Below, in pieces: positions 60,501 to 64,000 of a DNA stretch of 64,000 nucleotides (the stretch's first letter is position 1; every line of letters begins with the position of its first letter). A program made the position numbers and the translations under genes. The DNA lies in assembly GCA_965200925.1 (NCBI GenBank), contig OZ241738.1, positions 310,001 to 374,000 on the forward strand, read 5' to 3'. Source of the stretch: WTGU01 sp965200925. GTDB lineage: Bacteria; Pseudomonadota; Alphaproteobacteria; UBA828. Under the pieces are notes generated by a model, which was not told the DNA's origin, made no database searches, and saw only the letters and a program-made list of their open reading frames with translations.

Positions 60501-63500
60501 CCGTCGTCGATGCTGTCGTTCGCCCCGGTCACCGTCACCGTCTGCGCCGTGCTCCAGCTTGTCGTTGCGAACGTCAGCGACGGCGGCGATACCGTCCCCT
60601 CGCTCCCATCCCGGCTCGCCACCGACACCGTCACCGCCGCCGAAGGCTGCGTCCGCAGCGCCACCGTGAACGTCGATTGTCCGCCCGCCTCCGTCGCCTG
60701 GCCCGTGACCGCACTCACGTTCAGCCCGAACTCGTTGTCGCGGTTCCTCGCATACACGGTGACCGCCGAGAGCGCGTCGTAGTTGGCGTCCGCCGTGTTC
60801 GTCTGGTCCACCGTCAGCGTGACCGTGTAGTCCCGGTTGCCGTCGGCGACGGAATCGTCCACCCCGGTCAGGGTCACCGTCTGCGCCGTGCTCCAGTCGC
60901 TCGCCGTGAAGGTCAGCGTCGACGGCCCCACCGTGCCCTCGCCGGTGTCCGAACTCACCACGCCGATCGCCACGTCCCCCGTCGGCTCCGTCGCCAGCTT
61001 CACCGTGAACGTGGCCGTCCCGGCCGATTCCGTCGTCTCCAGCCGCGAGCCGGTCGACGTCGCCGGAGACACCGCGATCCCCGCCGTATCGTCGTCGGTC
61101 AAGGTCAGCGAAACCCCGCCCCCGGACACCGTGCCCGCGCCGTGGCCGTTGGCCAGCACCGCCGTCACCGTCACCTGCCGGTCCGCCGCGTCCACGTCGT
61201 TGTCCACCGCCGTGAGCACCGCCCCGCCCGCACTCGACGTAGCCCCGGCCGCGATCGCGATCCGAGACGCCGACCCCGAACCCACCGTGAACGCCCCCGC
61301 CACCGCCTGCACCGTCACCGTCGTCGCCTGCGCCGAACGCCGGTTCAAGGTCGCCGTCACCGTCGTCATGCCGCCGTTCTCCGAGATCGACGAGGCCGAC
61401 AGCGCCAGCGTCGCGTCCGGCGCCGCGTCGTCGTCGGTGATGGTCAGCGTCCGGGCGATCGGCTGCTGCACGCTCTGGTCGTTGACCGCCGTTCCCGAAA
61501 CCGTCACCTGCTTGTTCGGCGCGTCCGTGTCGTTGTCCACCGCCGCCACCGTCACCGTGCCGCTGCTGGTCGTCGCCCCGGCCGCTATGGTCAGCGTGGC
61601 CGCGCTCGACAGCGTGTAGTCGCCCGCCGCCGCCCCGGTCGAGGCCACCGGCGCGACCGATACCGTGATCGTCGTCGCCGCGCTCGACGCCCGGTTCAGC
61701 GTCGCCGTCACCGACGCCGTGCTGCCCGTCCCGCTCTCGTCGATGGTCGAAGGCGTCAACGCCAGCGTCACCGTCGGCGGACCCTCGTCGTCGCGGATGG
61801 TCAGCGTCGCCGCCGCCGGCGCCGCCGCCCCGTTGCCGCCCGCCGCCGTCGCCGACACGCGCACCTCGATGTCCGGCTCGTCGGCGGCGTTGTCCTGCGC
61901 CGTCACCGTCACCGTGCCCGCGCTGACGGTGGCCCCGGCCGCGATGGTGAGCTTCGTCGTGCTCGACAGCGCGAAGTCCCCCGACACCGCGCCCGTCGAC
62001 GCCACCGCGGCGGCCGACACGGTGAGCGTCACCGCCGCGCTCGACTTGCCCGAGAGCGTCGCCGTCACCGTCGAGACGCCGCCGTTCTCGCCGACGGTCG
62101 CCGGCGTGAGCACCAGCGCCAGCGTCGGCAAGGTATCGTCGTCCGTCAGCGTCAGCGTCACGTCCGGCGGCACCGCCACCCCGTTGCCCCCCGCCGCGGT
62201 TCCCGAGACCGTCACCGACTTGTTCGGCGAATCCACGTCGTTGCCGTTCGCCGTCACCGTCACCAGGCCCGCGCTCTCCGTCGACCCGGCCGCGATGGTC
62301 AGCGTCGTTGCGCCCGACAGGGTGAAGTCCGCGGCGACCGTCCCGGTCCCTGCGGCTGCGGCCACTGTCACCGTCACAGCAGCGCTCGATGGGCCGGAGA
62401 GCGTCGCCGTCACCGTGGAGATACCGTCCGTCTCCGCAATCGACGACGGCGTGAGCGCCAGCGAAACCGTCGGCAGCGTCTCATCGTCCGTCAGCGTCAG
62501 CGTCACGTTGGACGGATTGGCGACCCCGTTGCCGCCCGCCGCGGTTCCCGAAACCGTCACCGATTTGTTCGGCGAATCCACCGCGTTGCCGTTCGCCCTC
62601 ACCGTCACTTCGCCCGCGCTCGTCGTCGCCCCCGCGGCGATGGTCAGAGTCTTCGCCGTGCTCAAGGTGAAGTCACCCGCGACCGCGCCGGCCCCCGCGG
62701 CCGCAGCCACCGTCACCGTCACCGCAGCGCTCGACTTGCCCGTAAGCGTCGCCGTAACCGTGGAGATGCCGCCCGTCTCCGTAATCGACGTGTCGGAGAG
62801 CGCCAGCGCCAGCGTCGGCAAGGCGTCGTCGTCCGTCAGCGTCAGCGTCACGTTCGGCGGGTTCGAGACCCCGTTGCCGCCCGCCGCGGCGCCCGAAACC
62901 GTCACCGACTTGTTCGGAGAATCCATGTCGTTGCCGTTCGCCGTCACCGTCACCAGCCCCCCGCTCGTCGTTGCCCCGGCCGCGATGGTCAGCGTCGTCG
63001 CGCTCGACAGGTCGAAGTCCGCCGCCACCGCCCCGGCCCCTACCGCCGCGGCCACCGTCACCGTCACCGCAGCGCTGGACTCGCCGGAGAGCGTCGCCGT
63101 CACCGTGGAGACCCCGCCCGTCTCCGAAATCGAAGTAGAAGAGAGCGCCAGCGCAACCGTCGGCAAGGCATCGTCGTCGGTGATCGTCAGGGTCACGTTC
63201 GACGGGTTCGCCACCCCGTTGCCGCCCGCCGTGGTTCCCGAGACCGTCACAGACTTGTTCGGAGAATCCACGTCGTTGCCGTTCGCCGTCACCGTCACCA
63301 CGCCCGCGCTCGTCGTCGCCCCCGCCGCGAAGGTCAGCGTCGCCGCCGTGCTCAGGGTGAAGTCCGCCGCGACCGCCCCGGCCCCCGCAGCAGCAGCCAC
63401 CGTCACCGTCACCGCTTCGCTCGACGCACCCGAAAGCGTCGCCGTCACCGTCGCAATCCCGCCCGTCTCCGTAATCGAAGTGGAAGAAAGCGCCAGCGCC

Positions 63501-64000
63501 ACCGTCGGCAAGGCGTCGTCGTCGGTGATCGTCAGGGTCACGTTCGACGGGTTCGCCACGTTGTTGCCGCCCGCCGCGGTTCCCGAGACCGTCACCGGCT
63601 TGTTCGGCGAATCCACCGCGTTGCCGTTCGCCGTCACCGTCACCACGCCCGTGCTGGTGGTCGCCCCGGCCGCAATGGTCAGAGTCGTCGCCGTGCTCAG
63701 GGTGAAGTCGTCCACGACCGCCCCGGTCCCCGCCGCCGCAGCCACCGTCAACGTCACCGCGGCGCTCGATGGGCCGGAGAGCGTCGCCGTCACCGTCGAG
63801 ATGCCGCCCGTCTCCGAAATCGACGAGGCCGAGAGCGCCAGCGCCGCCGTCGGCAGCGTCTCGTCGTCGGTCAGCGTCAGCGTCCGGGCGATCGGCTGCT
63901 GTACGCCCTGGTCGTTGATCGCCGTTCCCGAAACCGTCGCCTGCTTGTTCGGCGCGTCGGTGTCGTCGTCCACCGCAGCGACCGTCACCGTGCCGCTGCT
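57487..64000. repeat. Right copy of the 6.5-kb paralogous block
   Basis: Collinear with 12618-19131 at a constant offset of 44,869 bp. Its left edge falls about 50 bp past the gene D stop, inside the truncated AbiEii fragment. The right end is outside the window. Confidence 0.9.
57536..64000 (-). CDS. Gene D: Calx-beta-repeat adhesin paralogue of gene B, 5' end beyond window
   Basis: The frame is open to the right edge; at least 2,150 residues are visible. It has the same module order as gene B: 115-residue Calx-beta modules, the two TTESAGTAT modules, the cysteine-pair domain, putative-Ig, stalk and barrel ending LRLRW. The modules at 60-64 kb are almost identical to gene B. The barrel differs at many sites, for example DSAFVGVAVGGSVPVASVGG against DSEFAAAAVGASAPVVSADG. 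It is oriented like gene B. It is a second giant outer-membrane-anchored adhesin, with the start and total repeat number unknown. Confidence 0.92.
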   Translation of the reverse strand, partial: SSGTVTVAAVDDDTDAPNKQATVSGTAINDQGVQQPIARTLTLTDDETLPTAALALSASSISETGGISTVTATLSGPSSAAVTLTVAAAAGTGAVVDDFTLSTATTLTIAAGATTSTGVVTVTANGNAVDSPNKPVTVSGTAAGGNNVANPSNVTLTITDDDALPTVALALSSTSITETGGIATVTATLSGASSEAVTVTVAAAAGAGAVAADFTLSTAATLTFAAGATTSAGVVTVTANGNDVDSPNKSVTVSGTTAGGNGVANPSNVTLTITDDDALPTVALALSSTSISETGGVSTVTATLSGESSAAVTVTVAAAVGAGAVAADFDLSSATTLTIAAGATTSGGLVTVTANGNDMDSPNKSVTVSGAAAGGNGVSNPPNVTLTLTDDDALPTLALALSDTSITETGGISTVTATLTGKSSAAVTVTVAAAAGAGAVAGDFTLSTAKTLTIAAGATTSAGEVTVRANGNAVDSPNKSVTVSGTAAGGNGVANPSNVTLTLTDDETLPTVSLALTPSSIAETDGISTVTATLSGPSSAAVTVTVAAAAGTGTVAADFTLSGATTLTIAAGSTESAGLVTVTANGNDVDSPNKSVTVSGTAAGGNGVAVPPDVTLTLTDDDTLPTLALVLTPATVGENGGVSTVTATLSGKSSAAVTLTVSAAAVASTGAVSGDFALSSTTKLTIAAGATVSAGTVTVTAQDNAADEPDIEVRVSATAAGGNGAAAPAAATLTIRDDEGPPTVTLALTPSTIDESGTGSTASVTATLNRASSAATTITVSVAPVASTGAAAGDYTLSSAATLTIAAGATTSSGTVTVAAVDNDTDAPNKQVTVSGTAVNDQSVQQPIARTLTITDDDAAPDATLALSASSISENGGMTTVTATLNRRSAQATTVTVQAVAGAFTVGSGSASRIAIAAGATSSAGGAVLTAVDNDVDAADRQVTVTAVLANGHGAGTVSGGGVSLTLTDDDTAGIAVSPATSTGSRLETTESAGTATFTVKLATEPTGDVAIGVVSSDTGEGTVGPSTLTFTASDWSTAQTVTLTGVDDSVADGNRDYTVTLTVDQTNTADANYDALSAVTVYARNRDNEFGLNVSAVTGQATEAGGQSTFTVALRTQPSAAVTVSVASRDGSEGTVSPPSLTFATTSWSTAQTVTVTGANDSIDDGTVTWQVRLDPSSGDADYDTSSVEEDVSVTTTDDDGPPGVTLALNPSSVVENGGVSTVTATLSHPSSAATTVTVTPVSPAVEGDYTLSMDKMLTIAASATESTGVVTITAKNNYIDADAKTVTVSATVANSRATADSTTMAVTDAELTIEDDDTKGFVLDPAAVVAAVGGEAAAYTAALTSRPAGTVTVLISISPDDADLTVSPFRLTFTPSDWSAAQTVMVTAQPDDDDLADVASLTHAASGGAYGGVTGTLAVAVSDPGDTRIVTDGAAGRTTYDIGGRRVTVTVESGVPAGIEVDLAGVGAGPPLALTFSPEVSAATLAKAAGDGFGGLAEALGTARRVVDISVTGTVPSSGLKVCLPVSDGLRQAAAGREGLLLHYDGNVWAEVADSSFDADRMRVCAPGMRSFSPFAVGYVDTKPSFDVASRKTYTFTVDEAQSETLPRAEGDVEVTYRLEPDAPPGLVVDPNTGTLSGTPTEPMKARDYSWIARDVDGDEGQTTVKIEVVSDLGAARERLKAINESILPELSRAQWGSVVEAVTGRLESSGTGGGTADTLASALKAQEDAQDGEGLSWRKVLEGRTFAVALGGGSIGVAGAGSGGGAGDGAGVGGGGSGSPAVMWGGGSRRSLSLDKDVLDWSGELFSAHVGVDAPLGEGLRGGLAMSWFESEIDYTDRSGDVAAVTGAHESRLAAVHPYAGWTGSNGSRLWGALGYGEGEIEIADEEVGERFGVQKGDSAFVGVAVGGSVPVASVGGLALAVKGSGEATRYSVEDNGSALEKVSVDTRRVRLAAEGSRTYALAGGGAFTPSLEVGARWDGGDGETGAGVELGGGLEWVSGGLSVEARGRTLVAHEGDVEEWGASGSAQLSPGPGGRGLSFTLSPRWGASESGLARLWDKGMTGRVSSGDATTDANTARLEAELGYGFGVWNGAGVMTPHVGFGYEEGGARRWRLGTRSAFGPDLAVGLEAERKEGAAAPEHGARIDLRLRW

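Noticed and set aside
57487..64000. Gene D treated purely as an assembly duplicate of gene B
   Set aside because: The barrels differ at many amino acids and the flanking genes differ, so it is a real paralogue. Read-level confirmation is still worthwhile for the near-identical module part.

Overview
The window looks like a GC-rich alphaproteobacterium. The evidence is GC-heavy third codon positions, a single-strand-binding protein, a CHC2-less Toprim primase and two SLOG-family proteins of the kind carried on alphaproteobacterial plasmids and integrative elements, and an initiator tRNA 3' end of alphaproteobacterial type. This assignment is an inference; no rRNA gene or species marker is present.

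Layout. (1) 1-9351, minus: gene A, a giant Calx-beta-type surface protein whose C-terminal barrel runs off the left edge. A run of 20 C lies inside or directly before its signal peptide. (2) 9.7-12.6 kb: a low-GC HEPN-like protein, a VapB/VapC-type toxin-antitoxin pair and a small membrane protein. (3) 12667-38571, minus: gene C, an autotransporter with a beta-helix passenger preceded by a run of 22 C, then gene B, a 7,014-residue adhesin with about 50 near-identical 115-residue (345-bp) modules and a C-terminal barrel. The two genes are tandem, 90 bp apart. (4) 38.9-47.6 kb: mobile-element genes, mostly on the minus strand: an RHH protein, YspA-like SLOG protein, second SLOG protein, Toprim primase, AlkB-like dioxygenase, SSB, a 60-residue protein, a frameshifted multi-zinc-ribbon protein and an orphan HigA-like regulator. 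(5) 48.1-50.6 kb: a Phd/PIN toxin-antitoxin pair, an intact P4-type tyrosine integrase, and a 3' fragment of tRNA-fMet followed by its terminator, i.e. one end of an integrated element. (6) 51.0-57.5 kb: a defence-type island made of an MmeI-like methylase fragment, an OLD-like AAA ATPase and a Toprim (DUF3226-like) partner, two broken integrase tails flanking a RelB/ParE pair, and an AbiE module with an intact AbiEi and a broken AbiEii. (7) 57536-64000, minus: gene D, a paralogue of gene B that runs off the right edge.

Genes A, B and D belong to one family: Calx-beta modules, a C-terminal putative-Ig domain, a helical stalk and a beta-barrel. B and D share a collinear 6.5-kb direct repeat offset by 44,869 bp. 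It is nearly identical in the repeat modules and clearly more diverged in the barrel, which points to gene conversion. The homopolymer tracts, the 345-bp tandem repeats and the paralogous blocks together suggest a surface-antigen locus that varies by slippage and recombination, next to a mobile element and a decaying defence island.
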